From assembly GCA_024278835.1 (NCBI GenBank), contig JAJRSK010000025.1, forward strand, positions 1-41,906: DNA of 41,906 nt. The letters run 5' to 3'. The translations under genes were made by a program, and so were the position numbers. The notes under the pieces are model-generated. The model ran no database searches, was not told the DNA's origin, and worked only from the letters and a program-made list of their open reading frames with translations. Of this stretch, positions 32,664 through 40,983 are shown one piece after another. The stretch comes from Campylobacterales bacterium. GTDB lineage: Bacteria > Campylobacterota > Campylobacteria > Campylobacterales > QNZT01. Position 1 is the first letter of the stretch; each line of letters starts with the position of its first letter.

Positions 32664-34427
32664 ATGATAGAGACGATGAATTTTAAAAATTTATATAAAT
32701 TTACAAAGAACTTAAACCTACTCTACGTGGAAGATGATGCAAATTTAAGAGAAGAAACAGTTGAAATATTAGAAGATTTTTTTGCTAGCGTAGAGGCTTG
32801 TAGTGATGGGGCAGAAGGGTTAGAAAGTTATAAAACATTTTATAAACATTCTGGACACTATTTTGATATCGTCATTACGGATATCAATATGCCTATCATG
32901 AATGGTATTGATATGTCTGATGCCATCATGGATCTTAACCCTCGACAGAGTATCTTTGTCGTTTCGGCCTATAACGAACCACACTACCTCACAAAACTCA
33001 TCAACATGGGTGTAGATAAATTTCTCATTAAACCACTACAAACAAAACAACTAGTTCAAGCCCTTTATAAAAAATCAAAAGATATCTACAATGAAAAACT
33101 CTCAGATGAGTATCATGATAAGCTAGCCAATATGACAGAACTCTTAGAACAACAAGTCAAGGAGAGAACCCAGCAGCTAGAACACCAACTCTCATTTGAC
33201 ACCTTAACAGGACTCTACAATCGTCATCTCTTAGGTCAAGACTTAAAAAATGAAAAGTTGACGATGTTAGCCTTAGTCGATATCGATCGTTTACAATTTG
33301 TCAATGATATTTATGGTCCAGAGATCGGAAATCAAGTCATCATCAAAGTCGCCAACATATTGTCCAAATATGCAAGAGAAACGGGATGTAAAGTCTATCG
33401 TACTTCTGGTGACGAATTTGCGCTGACACATCAAAATATGCGTTATGAAGACTCTTTTGCTTTTATCGACAGACTCAGTAGTATCACTACAAATATGCAT
33501 CTATTTATGGAAGAGATACAACAAGAGGTCAATGTTGATACCACTATCGGTCTAGCCTTAGAAGATGAAAATATCCTCACCCACGCCGATATCGCACTCA
33601 AACATGCAAAAAATAATCACCACCAATACGTTATCTATAACAATGCCCTCAACTCCTTGCAGAAAATGCAAGAAATCGTAGAGTGGAAAAACAAAATCGA
33701 AATAGCCATTTCTGAGAACAATATCATCCCTGTTTTTCAGCCCATTGTAGACAAACACGGCAAGATACTCAAGTATGAAACTCTCATGCGCATGAGAACT
33801 ATAGAAACAGGTAAGGAGAAACTTATCTCTCCCTACTTCTTTTTAGATACCGCTATCAAAACAAAGCTCTATCCGCAACTCTCCTATATCATCATCTCTG
33901 CTGCATTGGAGAGTTTGATAAAAGGAGATCACACACTCTCTATCAACTTAACTTACAATGACTTTACAAATCCAGAAATCATTGATTTGTTGAGTAATAA
34001 ACTCAGCCAACATGATATCGGGAATAGATTGATATTTGAAATCGTTGAAAGTGATAATATGGGTGATTATGAACTACTTAAAAACTTTATCGATAAGTTT
34101 AGAAGTTATGGTGTGCGCATCGCCATCGATGATTTTGGTTCAGGTTTTTCCTCCTTTCAGCATATCGTGCAAACGTCACCAGACTATATCAAGATAGATG
34201 GTTCCCTCATCAAAGATATCGATACAGATTTGAGTTCACTGACTATCGTCAAGGCGATTATCCAATTTTCACAAGAGTTAGGCATCAGTGTTATCGCAGA
34301 GTTTGTCCACTCTGAACATATCCTCAACATCCTACAATCTCTGGGCATCAAAGAGTACCAAGGATTCTATTTTTATGAACCAAAACCTTACCTCATCGAA
34401 GAAAAAACCTTAGAAGATGCCATTTAA
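32664..34427 (+). CDS. Response regulator with GGDEF and EAL domains (REC-GGDEF-EAL)
   Basis: 587 residues. The receiver (about 15-135) has LLYVEDDAN, phospho-Asp in ITDINMP and FLIKPL. A coiled-coil linker follows. The GGDEF domain (about 185-330) has SGDEF instead of GGDEF (YRTSGDEFAL), a degenerate cyclase site. The EAL domain (about 345-575) has KYETLMRMR (ETL for EAL), NLTYNDF, IFEIVES, IDDFGSGFSS, DYIKIDG and IAEFV. The metal-binding and catalytic acidic residues are present, so it is probably a c-di-GMP phosphodiesterase switched by the upstream kinase. A second ATG four codons in is equally possible as a start. One palindrome copy is read as Y-H-D. Confidence 0.88.
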   Translation: MIETMNFKNLYKFTKNLNLLYVEDDANLREETVEILEDFFASVEACSDGAEGLESYKTFYKHSGHYFDIVITDINMPIMNGIDMSDAIMDLNPRQSIFVVSAYNEPHYLTKLINMGVDKFLIKPLQTKQLVQALYKKSKDIYNEKLSDEYHDKLANMTELLEQQVKERTQQLEHQLSFDTLTGLYNRHLLGQDLKNEKLTMLALVDIDRLQFVNDIYGPEIGNQVIIKVANILSKYARETGCKVYRTSGDEFALTHQNMRYEDSFAFIDRLSSITTNMHLFMEEIQQEVNVDTTIGLALEDENILTHADIALKHAKNNHHQYVIYNNALNSLQKMQEIVEWKNKIEIAISENNIIPVFQPIVDKHGKILKYETLMRMRTIETGKEKLISPYFFLDTAIKTKLYPQLSYIIISAALESLIKGDHTLSINLTYNDFTNPEIIDLLSNKLSQHDIGNRLIFEIVESDNMGDYELLKNFIDKFRSYGVRIAIDDFGSGFSSFQHIVQTSPDYIKIDGSLIKDIDTDLSSLTIVKAIIQFSQELGISVIAEFVHSEHILNILQSLGIKEYQGFYFYEPKPYLIEEKTLEDAI

Positions 34428-34438
34428 CCTTAGTCTGT

Positions 34439-34444
34439 TATAAT
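34439..34444 (+). promoter_or_regulatory. -10 box of mnmG
   Basis: TATAAT lies 28 bases before the mnmG ATG at 34473. It overlaps the end of the intergenic spacer after the REC-GGDEF-EAL gene. Confidence 0.6.
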
Positions 34445-34472
34445 GTCTAAAAAATTATAAGATAGGCATATC

Positions 34473-36350
34473 ATGATAGATTACGATGTCATCGTCATAG
34501 GCGGTGGTCACGCTGGGATAGAAGCGTCTTTAGCAGCAGCTCGCATGGGTAAAAAAACCCTCCTTTTAACCATACTTGTGGAGCGCATTGGTGCAGCGAG
34601 TTGTAACCCAGCCATCGGGGGACTTGCTAAAGGACACTTGGTCAAAGAAGTAGATGCCCTTGGTGGAGAGATGGGTAAAGCTACTGACGCTACGGGGATA
34701 CAATTTCGTATCTTAAACGCATCAAAAGGACCAGCTGTACGCGGTTCACGTGCGCAAATAGACATGGATAGATACGCCATTTATATGCGTGATATCTGTC
34801 TAAACACCCCTAATCTCACCGTAATTCAAGAGATAGCGGATGAACTTGTCGTAAAAGATAAGACTATCACAGGGGTCATCACCCAACTAGGCAATCATTA
34901 TAGTGCTTCAAAAGTTATCATCACTTCAGGCACATTTTTAGCAGGACTCATCCATATCGGAGAGAAGCAACAACAAGCGGGACGCCAAGGGGAATTTGCC
35001 TCTTATGAACTGAGTGAGAGTATCAAAAAACTTGGCCTAGATGTAGGACGACTCAAAACAGGAACCTGTCCAAGAATTGACGCCAAGAGCATCGACTTTT
35101 CCGTGATGGAGGAGCAAGGTGGAGATGAAAACCCTATCCCTTTCTCTTTTTCAAGCGACAAAGCGACCTTTAACCCGACCCAACTCCCCTGCTTTATCAC
35201 CTATACCAATGTAGACACACACTCCATCATTTCAGATAACTTCTACCGTGCACCACTTTTTACCGGACAGATAGAGGGAACGGGACCTAGATATTGTCCT
35301 AGTATCGAAGATAAAGTAAACCGTTTTTCCCAGAAAGACAGACACCATCTTTTTATAGAACCCCAAACCATAGAAGCGACCGAATACTATATCAATGGCT
35401 TAACAACCTCCCTGCCTGTCGATGTACAAAAAGAGATAATTCACTCTATCAAAGGGATGGAAAATGCCAAAATCGTCCGTTTTGGTTATGCTATCGAGTA
35501 TGACTATGTCAATCCAACAGAACTCAAACATACATTAGAGACAAAAAAGATTTCTGGACTTTATCTAGCGGGGCAAATCAACGGAACAACTGGCTATGAA
35601 GAAGCCGCCGCACAAGGCTTGATAGCAGGGATTAATGCTGTCTTAAATCTCGATGAAAAAGAGCCACTTATATTGCGCCGAGATGAAGCCTATATCGGGG
35701 TGCTTATCGATGATTTAGTGACAAAAGGGACAAAAGAGCCCTATCGAATGTTCACTTCACGGGCGGAATTTCGCCTACTTTTACGAGAAGATAATGCCGA
35801 TATCAGACTGAGTAACTATGGCAATGAGCTAGGGTTGGTGGACGATGAAAGCTATGAAAAAGTAGCGCAAAAAGAGAGAGAACTTAAAGAAGCTTTGTGC
35901 TTTTTGGAAGAGAACTTCATGACACCTTCTAAAGAAAATAACACTATTTTAGCCGCTTTAGGACAAAACAAAATCTCTGACAAAGTCACCCTCAAAAGCT
36001 TGATTGCTAGAAGTGAATGTACTATAGAGGCTTTAGAAGCTTTAGCCCCTCAAATTAGCGATTTTTTCATGGAAACAAAAGAACTTATCATGATAGAGGC
36101 AAAGTACGCTAACTACATTAAAAAGCAACAAGCCCAAATTGACAAGATGAAGAACCATATTTCTGTCAAGATACCAGAGAACTTTGAGTTTAAGAAAGTA
36201 CGAGGGCTTAGTAACGAAATCATCGAAAAGTTTGAAACCTTTAATCCCCCTACACTTTTTGCTGCCTCTGAGATTCAGGGGGTCACACCAGCAGCCATAG
36301 ATATCTTACATATCTACATCAAAATAGATCAAAAGAAAAAATCCAAATAA
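34473..36350 (+). CDS. mnmG: tRNA uridine-5-carboxymethylaminomethyl modification enzyme MnmG (GidA)
   Basis: MnmG works with MnmE to install the cmnm5 group at U34 of tRNAs. The 625 residues start with the FAD-binding [21 protein letters not shown]. They continue through [23 protein letters not shown], a family signature, [10 protein letters not shown] and [15 protein letters not shown], and end in the helical MnmE-binding region. The ATG is the centre of an exact palindrome (34469-34478). A second copy near the 3' end is read as I-M-I. No mnmE is visible in the window. It is followed directly by the rnpB promoter. Confidence 0.97.
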   Translation: MIDYDVIVIGGGHAGIEASLAAARMGKKTLLLTILVERIGAASCNPAIGGLAKGHLVKEVDALGGEMGKATDATGIQFRILNASKGPAVRGSRAQIDMDRYAIYMRDICLNTPNLTVIQEIADELVVKDKTITGVITQLGNHYSASKVIITSGTFLAGLIHIGEKQQQAGRQGEFASYELSESIKKLGLDVGRLKTGTCPRIDAKSIDFSVMEEQGGDENPIPFSFSSDKATFNPTQLPCFITYTNVDTHSIISDNFYRAPLFTGQIEGTGPRYCPSIEDKVNRFSQKDRHHLFIEPQTIEATEYYINGLTTSLPVDVQKEIIHSIKGMENAKIVRFGYAIEYDYVNPTELKHTLETKKISGLYLAGQINGTTGYEEAAAQGLIAGINAVLNLDEKEPLILRRDEAYIGVLIDDLVTKGTKEPYRMFTSRAEFRLLLREDNADIRLSNYGNELGLVDDESYEKVAQKERELKEALCFLEENFMTPSKENNTILAALGQNKISDKVTLKSLIARSECTIEALEALAPQISDFFMETKELIMIEAKYANYIKKQQAQIDKMKNHISVKIPENFEFKKVRGLSNEIIEKFETFNPPTLFAASEIQGVTPAAIDILHIYIKIDQKKKSK

Positions 36351-36356
36351 ATCTGC

Positions 36357-36362
36357 TATAAT
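36357..36362 (+). promoter_or_regulatory. -10 box of rnpB
   Basis: TATAAT lies seven bases after the mnmG stop codon and six bases before the predicted 5' end of RNase P RNA, the right spacing for transcription to begin at about 36369. Confidence 0.7.
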
Positions 36363-36368
36363 CCCCTT

Positions 36369-36776
36369 GAGGTATAGCAGATGATTGCTGGCTATTATCA
36401 TGATAGTCAGAGGAAAGTCCGGGCTGCAATAAGAGAGGATTCCATCTAACGGATGGCTGGGGTAACCCAAGGGCTAGTGCAACAGAGAGAAGGTAGCTAA
36501 TCTCCAAACCTCACTATTCTCGCCTTAGGCGTAGCTTTAGCTGAGGGGAATTGATGTGGGGCTTTTGCTCCGCATCAAGGAGACAGTCATAGTGAAAGGG
36601 TGGCTTAAGAGACCACCAGTGTTTTGAGTAATCATAACAGCTAGGTAAACCCAATCTGCAGCAAGAAGTGCATGGTAAAACTCTTATAATTTTTGCACTT
36701 CGCTAGAGGAGTATCGTAAGATACTTTAGAGATAAATAATCATCTAAAACAGAACTCGGCTTATGCTATACCTCTT
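36369..36776 (+). ncRNA. rnpB: RNase P RNA (class A)
   Basis: This is the catalytic RNA that trims tRNA 5' leaders. The ends pair as helix P1 (GAGGTATAG at the 5' end with CTATACCTC at the 3' end). Conserved pieces are present: AGAGGAAAGTCCGGGCT after P3, GGGTAACCCAAGG, and near the 3' end ACAGAACTCGGCTTA. An exact TATCATGATA (36396-36405) lies in the P3 hairpin, where CTGGCTAT pairs with ATAGTCAG. A second internal hairpin at about 36558-36575 (GGGGC-TTTT-GCTCC) nearly repeats the intergenic GGAGCAAAGCCCC core in reverse. This RNA gene fills most of the nearly 500-base gap between mnmG and rpiB. Confidence 0.93.
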
Positions 36777-36784
36777 ACATTACC

Positions 36785-36794
36785 TATCATGATA
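36785..36794. repeat. Palindrome copy just after rnpB
   Basis: An exact TATCATGATA begins about ten bases after the end of rnpB and 20 bases before the rpiB -10 box. Confidence 0.8.
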
Positions 36795-36813
36795 ACTTTC
36801 ATTTTCATTTAGC

Positions 36814-36819
36814 TATAAT
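36814..36819 (+). promoter_or_regulatory. -10 box of rpiB
   Basis: TATAAT lies about 30 bases before the chosen rpiB ATG (36849). Confidence 0.55.
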
Positions 36820-36848
36820 ATCTCAAAATAAACTACATAGGTATGGGC

Positions 36849-37277
36849 ATGAAACTTTATATCGCGACAGATCACGCGGCATTTTGCATCAAAGAGGATG
36901 TGAAAAAAATATTAACTGATTTAGGCAATGAGGTGATTGACTTGGGTCCACAAAATGATACTCGTGTGGATTATCCTGATTTTGCTCACAAGCTTTGCAA
37001 CGCTGTATTGGCTGCTGAGGGTTCTTTTGGCGTACTTATCTGTGGTACGGGTATCGGGATGAGCTTGGCAGCAAACAAGCACCAAGGTATCCGTGCGGCA
37101 CTTTGTCATGATAGCTACACAGCGCAGATGGCACGTCAACACAATGATGCCAATGTGCTCTGTTTTGGTCAACGCGTTGTCGGTCTTGGGACGATTGAGT
37201 CTATCTGTGAAGCATGGTCTAAGTATGACTTTGAAGGTGGTAGACATGCTACTCGTGTGGGAAAAATAGAGTTTTAA
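36849..37277 (+). CDS. rpiB: Ribose-5-phosphate isomerase B
   Basis: RpiB interconverts ribose 5-phosphate and ribulose 5-phosphate. The 142 residues show IATDHAAFCIKEDV at the N-terminus, DYPDFAH, LICGTGIGMSLAANKHQGIRAALCHD with the catalytic Cys and Gly-rich loop, and ARQHNDANVLCFG. The length is typical. I prefer the ATG at 36849 because AGG lies seven bases upstream; an ATG two codons earlier has AGG only one base away. The gene starts a plus-strand operon with the coiled-coil membrane protein, the microprotein, apt and trpB. Confidence 0.95.
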   Translation: MKLYIATDHAAFCIKEDVKKILTDLGNEVIDLGPQNDTRVDYPDFAHKLCNAVLAAEGSFGVLICGTGIGMSLAANKHQGIRAALCHDSYTAQMARQHNDANVLCFGQRVVGLGTIESICEAWSKYDFEGGRHATRVGKIEF

Positions 37278-37609
37278 TGTTTTTTTCTTGGATGTTTTAT
37301 ACTGTTTTTATCTTTGCTATCATCTTTTTGATAGTCAAGTTAAACTATACAAAATCCTTGTATGAAAAAGAGTTAAAAATATCCAACAAACAAAAAGAGG
37401 CGATAAAAGATGCGCAATTACTTATCAGAAAGTATCGCACACAACTACAACGCTCCATTGGAAATATTGATATCTTAACCGAAGAGTTAAATGCTGTGCG
37501 CAATGACATCAAGTCACTACGCGCAAAAAATTCACAAACACGACTAGAAAAAACACAACTTTCACAAAAAGTGAAAGAACTTGAAGAGCGTATAGACGCA
37601 CTTATTTAA
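37277..37609 (+). CDS. Single-span membrane coiled-coil protein
   Basis: The 110 residues have one N-terminal membrane segment (MFFSWMFYTVFIFAIIFLIVKL) and a charged helical remainder with heptads (TEELNAVRNDIKSLRAKN, QKVKELEERIDAL), so a bitopic coiled coil facing the cytoplasm is likely. I cannot assign a family. Its ATG shares one base with the rpiB stop, and it is followed after nine bases by a small membrane ORF. The operon context (rpiB, apt) does not suggest a role. Confidence 0.7.
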   Translation: MFFSWMFYTVFIFAIIFLIVKLNYTKSLYEKELKISNKQKEAIKDAQLLIRKYRTQLQRSIGNIDILTEELNAVRNDIKSLRAKNSQTRLEKTQLSQKVKELEERIDALI

Positions 37610-37618
37610 GGAGAAATA

Positions 37619-37705
37619 ATGGGTTCAGAAACAATTGCTTATTTATCGGTAGGCGTTATGGTGGCAGGCTTCATGGCATTAAAACATTTTATGTTTAAAG
37701 ATTAG
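37619..37705 (+). CDS. 28-residue membrane microprotein
   Basis: A short frame with a strong Shine-Dalgarno (AAGGAG, five bases before the ATG) encodes [17 protein letters not shown], then [11 protein letters not shown]. This is one hydrophobic helix followed by a short basic tail. It fits exactly between the coiled-coil gene and apt, whose own Shine-Dalgarno begins right at its stop codon (TTAGGAG). The tight spacing and good ribosome binding site argue that it is translated. No homologue is known to me. Confidence 0.6.
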   Translation: MGSETIAYLSVGVMVAGFMALKHFMFKD

Positions 37706-37713
37706 GAGAGATG

Positions 37714-38268
37714 ATGGAAGTATTAAGTTCAGAAGATAAAGCCTATCTCTTAGGCACGATAAGGGATATCAAAGATTTTCCAAAGCCAGGTATCGTATTT
37801 AAGGATATTACAACCCTTTTAAATAATAAAGATGCCTTTAGACTTCTTATGGATCACTTGGAACGTCGTTATAAAGAGATGGACATCGACTTTGTTGCAG
37901 GCATAGATAGTCGTGGTTTTATCTTTGGCGCAGCCCTTGCGGATAGACTACATAAAGGCTTTGTACCTATCAGAAAAGCAGGGAAACTCCCTTATACAAC
38001 TATCAGTGAAAAGTATGCTTTAGAGTATGGTTTTGATGAAGTTGAAATTCATCTTGATGCTTTTGAATGTGATAGAGAAAAGGCTAAAGTCCTTCTAGTA
38101 GATGATTTGATAGCCACAGGTGGGACAGCGGAGGCAGCCGCATCACTCATCAACAAAGCAGGTGCCGATTGTGTGGAAGCTTGTATGCTTATTAATCTTA
38201 CTTTTTTAGATGGCAAGAAAAAGATAGAAGCCATTACTCCCGTCTATTCGGTACTGGATGTACAATGA
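37714..38268 (+). CDS. apt: Adenine phosphoribosyltransferase
   Basis: Apt salvages adenine to AMP using PRPP. The 184 residues contain [21 protein letters not shown] at the N-terminus, [14 protein letters not shown], the PRPP-binding [17 protein letters not shown] and a hydrophobic C-terminus. Two ATG codons are adjacent. The second (37714) is chosen because AGGAG is five bases away; only two bases separate it from the first. The stop overlaps the trpB start (ATGA). Confidence 0.95.
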   Translation: MEVLSSEDKAYLLGTIRDIKDFPKPGIVFKDITTLLNNKDAFRLLMDHLERRYKEMDIDFVAGIDSRGFIFGAALADRLHKGFVPIRKAGKLPYTTISEKYALEYGFDEVEIHLDAFECDREKAKVLLVDDLIATGGTAEAAASLINKAGADCVEACMLINLTFLDGKKKIEAITPVYSVLDVQ

Positions 38269-39473
38269 TGTATATACCTTCACCCTCTCCGCACGATCCA
38301 GATGAGAATGGACACTTCGGTATCTTTGGGGGGCGCTATGTCCCTGAAACTTTGATGCCAGCACTTTTAGAACTAGACAAAAGTTACGCCAAAGTACGCT
38401 TTGATGAAGATTTTTGGAAAGAGGTAGATTACTACTACAAGCAATATGTCGGTCGCCCTAGTCCACTCTACTTTGCAGAAAATATCTCCAAAGAATTAGG
38501 GGCGAAAGTCTACTTAAAACGAGAAGATTTAAATCACACAGGTGCCCATAAGATAAATCATACTATTGCCCAAGCCATCCTTGCAAAGAGACTTGGAAAA
38601 AAGAAAGTTATCGCTGAAACAGGTGCAGGTCAACATGGCGTAGCAACCGCGACTGTTGCCGCACTATTTGGCTTGGAATGTGAAGTATTTATGGGTGAAA
38701 AAGATGTTAAGAGACAAGAACTCAATGTCTTTCGGATGAAACTTTTAGGGGCTAAAGTACATGCCGTTAAAAGTGGCTCTCGCACGCTCAAAGACGCCAT
38801 GAATGACGCCATTCGACACTGGGTCACCAATGCCAGAGATACTTACTATATCATCGGTACTGTAGCAGGACCTCATCCCTATCCTATGATGATACGTGAC
38901 ATTCAATCTATCATCTCATGGGAAGCACGCGCACAAATACTCGAAGTAGAAAATAAATTACCAGACTTTGTCGTCGCTTGTATTGGTGGGGGCAGTAACG
39001 CGATGGGGATGTTTAACCACTTTTTGGAAGATAAAGAGACTACCTGTATCGGTGTCGAAGCAGGCGGACTTGGATTAGATTCTAAACATGGTGCTTCACT
39101 CGCCAAAGGTAGCCCTGGTGTACTACATGGGCAAATGTCTTATCTCTTACAAGATGATGATGGGCAGATTTTAGAGGCGCACTCTATCTCGGCAGGGCTC
39201 GATTATCCAGGGATTGGACCAGAACATGCCTATCTTAAGGAAATTGGTGCAGCACAATATGAGTCTATCACAGACGATGAAGCCTTACATGCTTTTGTCT
39301 GGCTCTCCCAAAAAGAGGGTATCATTCCTGCATTTGAAAGTTCTCATGCTATCGCATATCTTAAAAAATTAGATAAAGATGCCATAAAAGATAAACTCAT
39401 CATTGTGAATCTTTCAGGTCGAGGTGATAAAGATATGATACAAGCAAAATCATTGCTTGACTTTGATAAATAA
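38265..39473 (+). CDS. trpB: Tryptophan synthase beta subunit
   Basis: TrpB joins indole and serine to give tryptophan, with PLP. The 402-residue protein is TrpB1 type: [14 protein letters not shown] at the start, [11 protein letters not shown] with the PLP Lys, [29 protein letters not shown] (phosphate-binding GGGSN), and a C-terminal LSGRGDKD. It sits with apt rather than with other trp genes; no trpA is visible in the window. Its ATG overlaps the apt stop (ATGA), which signals coupling. Confidence 0.96.
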   Translation: MMYIPSPSPHDPDENGHFGIFGGRYVPETLMPALLELDKSYAKVRFDEDFWKEVDYYYKQYVGRPSPLYFAENISKELGAKVYLKREDLNHTGAHKINHTIAQAILAKRLGKKKVIAETGAGQHGVATATVAALFGLECEVFMGEKDVKRQELNVFRMKLLGAKVHAVKSGSRTLKDAMNDAIRHWVTNARDTYYIIGTVAGPHPYPMMIRDIQSIISWEARAQILEVENKLPDFVVACIGGGSNAMGMFNHFLEDKETTCIGVEAGGLGLDSKHGASLAKGSPGVLHGQMSYLLQDDDGQILEAHSISAGLDYPGIGPEHAYLKEIGAAQYESITDDEALHAFVWLSQKEGIIPAFESSHAIAYLKKLDKDAIKDKLIIVNLSGRGDKDMIQAKSLLDFDK

Positions 39474-39495
39474 ATAAAAAACTATAGGGGAAACT

Positions 39496-40983
39496 ATGAA
39501 AATTACAGTATCAACAGAAAAATTAGAAAATATACAAGCTGATTGTGAATTTGTACTCGTTGTGGGGAAACAAAAAGAGCATAAATGGGTGCAAGACAAA
39601 GAAGATTTAGAGACACTTAACTTTATAGGTGAGCTAGAAGAATCTGCTTTTTTACCACATCAACATAGAGTATATGTTGGCGTTGACTCACTTGATCGTG
39701 ATGAAGTAAGACTGGCACTTTCTTATGCTATGAAAGCTATCGCTAAAACTAACTATAAGAGTATTAAAATAGGTTCTTATGTAAAAACATGCCCTGCTAT
39801 TTACACTAAAGCTATTGTAGAAGGAACACTTCTAGGCTCATATGTTTTTGATAAATACAAATCTAAAAAAGAAGAAAAGGTTCAAAGAGAATTAATCATC
39901 TCATTAGAGGAGTATCATGATAAGGAGTTAAAGATTGAATCTGCGCAAAAAGCGGTTGGTGAAGCTGTTATCATCGCGGATGCCACAAACTTTGCAAAAG
40001 ATATCGTCAATTCCGTACCAGATGATATGACGCCTGAGCAACTAGCAGATGAAGCACAAAAAGTAGCCAACTCTTTAGAAAATGTTGAATGTTTTATCGG
40101 GGATGAGACATTTTTAGAGGAGCAAAAGATGGGTGCTTTTGCCGCTGTTGCGCGTGCATCTGTCCATAAGCCTCGTTTTATCCACCTGACATACAAACCT
40201 CAAAATCCTCAAGCAAAGTTTGTCTTTGTAGGTAAAGGCTTGACCTATGATAGTGGTGGCTTAAGTCTTAAACCAAGTGAGCACATGGTAAGTATGAAGT
40301 CTGATAAGAGTGGCGCTGCCGCAGCACTAGCGATACTCAAAGGATCAGCCCAACTAGAAGTGCCTTTTGAAGTACATACTATCATAGGTGCTTGTGAAAA
40401 TATGATAGGTGGCAATGCCTTTAAACCTGATGATGTGCTTGTTGCTAAAAATGGTGTTACGATAGAAGTGAGAAATACCGATGCAGAAGGGAGACTCGTT
40501 CTAGCTGACTGTCTTTGTTATGCTAGTGATTTAAAGCCTGACTACCTAGTCGACATGGCTACCTTGACGGGCGCTTGTGTCGTGGCTGTGGGTGAATACA
40601 CCACAGGCATCATGGGACACAACAGCACCCTTAAACATAGTATGCTCTCAGCTGCTTCAAAAAGTGGTGAGCTCTCTAGTACTTTACAATTTAACCGTTA
40701 TCTAAAAAAACTCATCAAAAGTGACATCGCAGATATCTCAAACATCGCCTCTTCTCGTTATGGTGGAGCTATCACGGCTGGATTGTTTTTGGATAACTTT
40801 GTGCATGAGGATGTCAAAGAGAATTGGCTGCACCTTGATATCGCAGGTCCCGCTTATCTAGAAAAAGATTGGGGATATAACCAATCTGGTGCTAGTGGTG
40901 CGGGTGTGCGTATGTCTCTTTATTGGCTAAAAGAGCACGAATATAAAATAGCAAACTATCATGATAAAGATGAGGAGAAATAA
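39496..40983 (+). CDS. pepA: Leucyl aminopeptidase (M17 family)
   Basis: A 495-residue cytoplasmic metallo-aminopeptidase. The N-terminal third is variable. The catalytic domain has FVGKGLTYDSGGLSLKP, MKSDKSGAAAAL, GACENMIGGNAFKPDD, the family signature NTDAEGRLVLADCL, and ATLTGACVVAVG. The metal ligands Lys, Asp and Glu are all present. AGGGGA precedes the ATG. Two palindrome copies in the gene are read as Y-H-D, one near the extreme C-terminus (NYHDKDEEK). The ychF ATG overlaps its stop by one base. Confidence 0.95.
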   Translation: MKITVSTEKLENIQADCEFVLVVGKQKEHKWVQDKEDLETLNFIGELEESAFLPHQHRVYVGVDSLDRDEVRLALSYAMKAIAKTNYKSIKIGSYVKTCPAIYTKAIVEGTLLGSYVFDKYKSKKEEKVQRELIISLEEYHDKELKIESAQKAVGEAVIIADATNFAKDIVNSVPDDMTPEQLADEAQKVANSLENVECFIGDETFLEEQKMGAFAAVARASVHKPRFIHLTYKPQNPQAKFVFVGKGLTYDSGGLSLKPSEHMVSMKSDKSGAAAALAILKGSAQLEVPFEVHTIIGACENMIGGNAFKPDDVLVAKNGVTIEVRNTDAEGRLVLADCLCYASDLKPDYLVDMATLTGACVVAVGEYTTGIMGHNSTLKHSMLSAASKSGELSSTLQFNRYLKKLIKSDIADISNIASSRYGGAITAGLFLDNFVHEDVKENWLHLDIAGPAYLEKDWGYNQSGASGAGVRMSLYWLKEHEYKIANYHDKDEEK

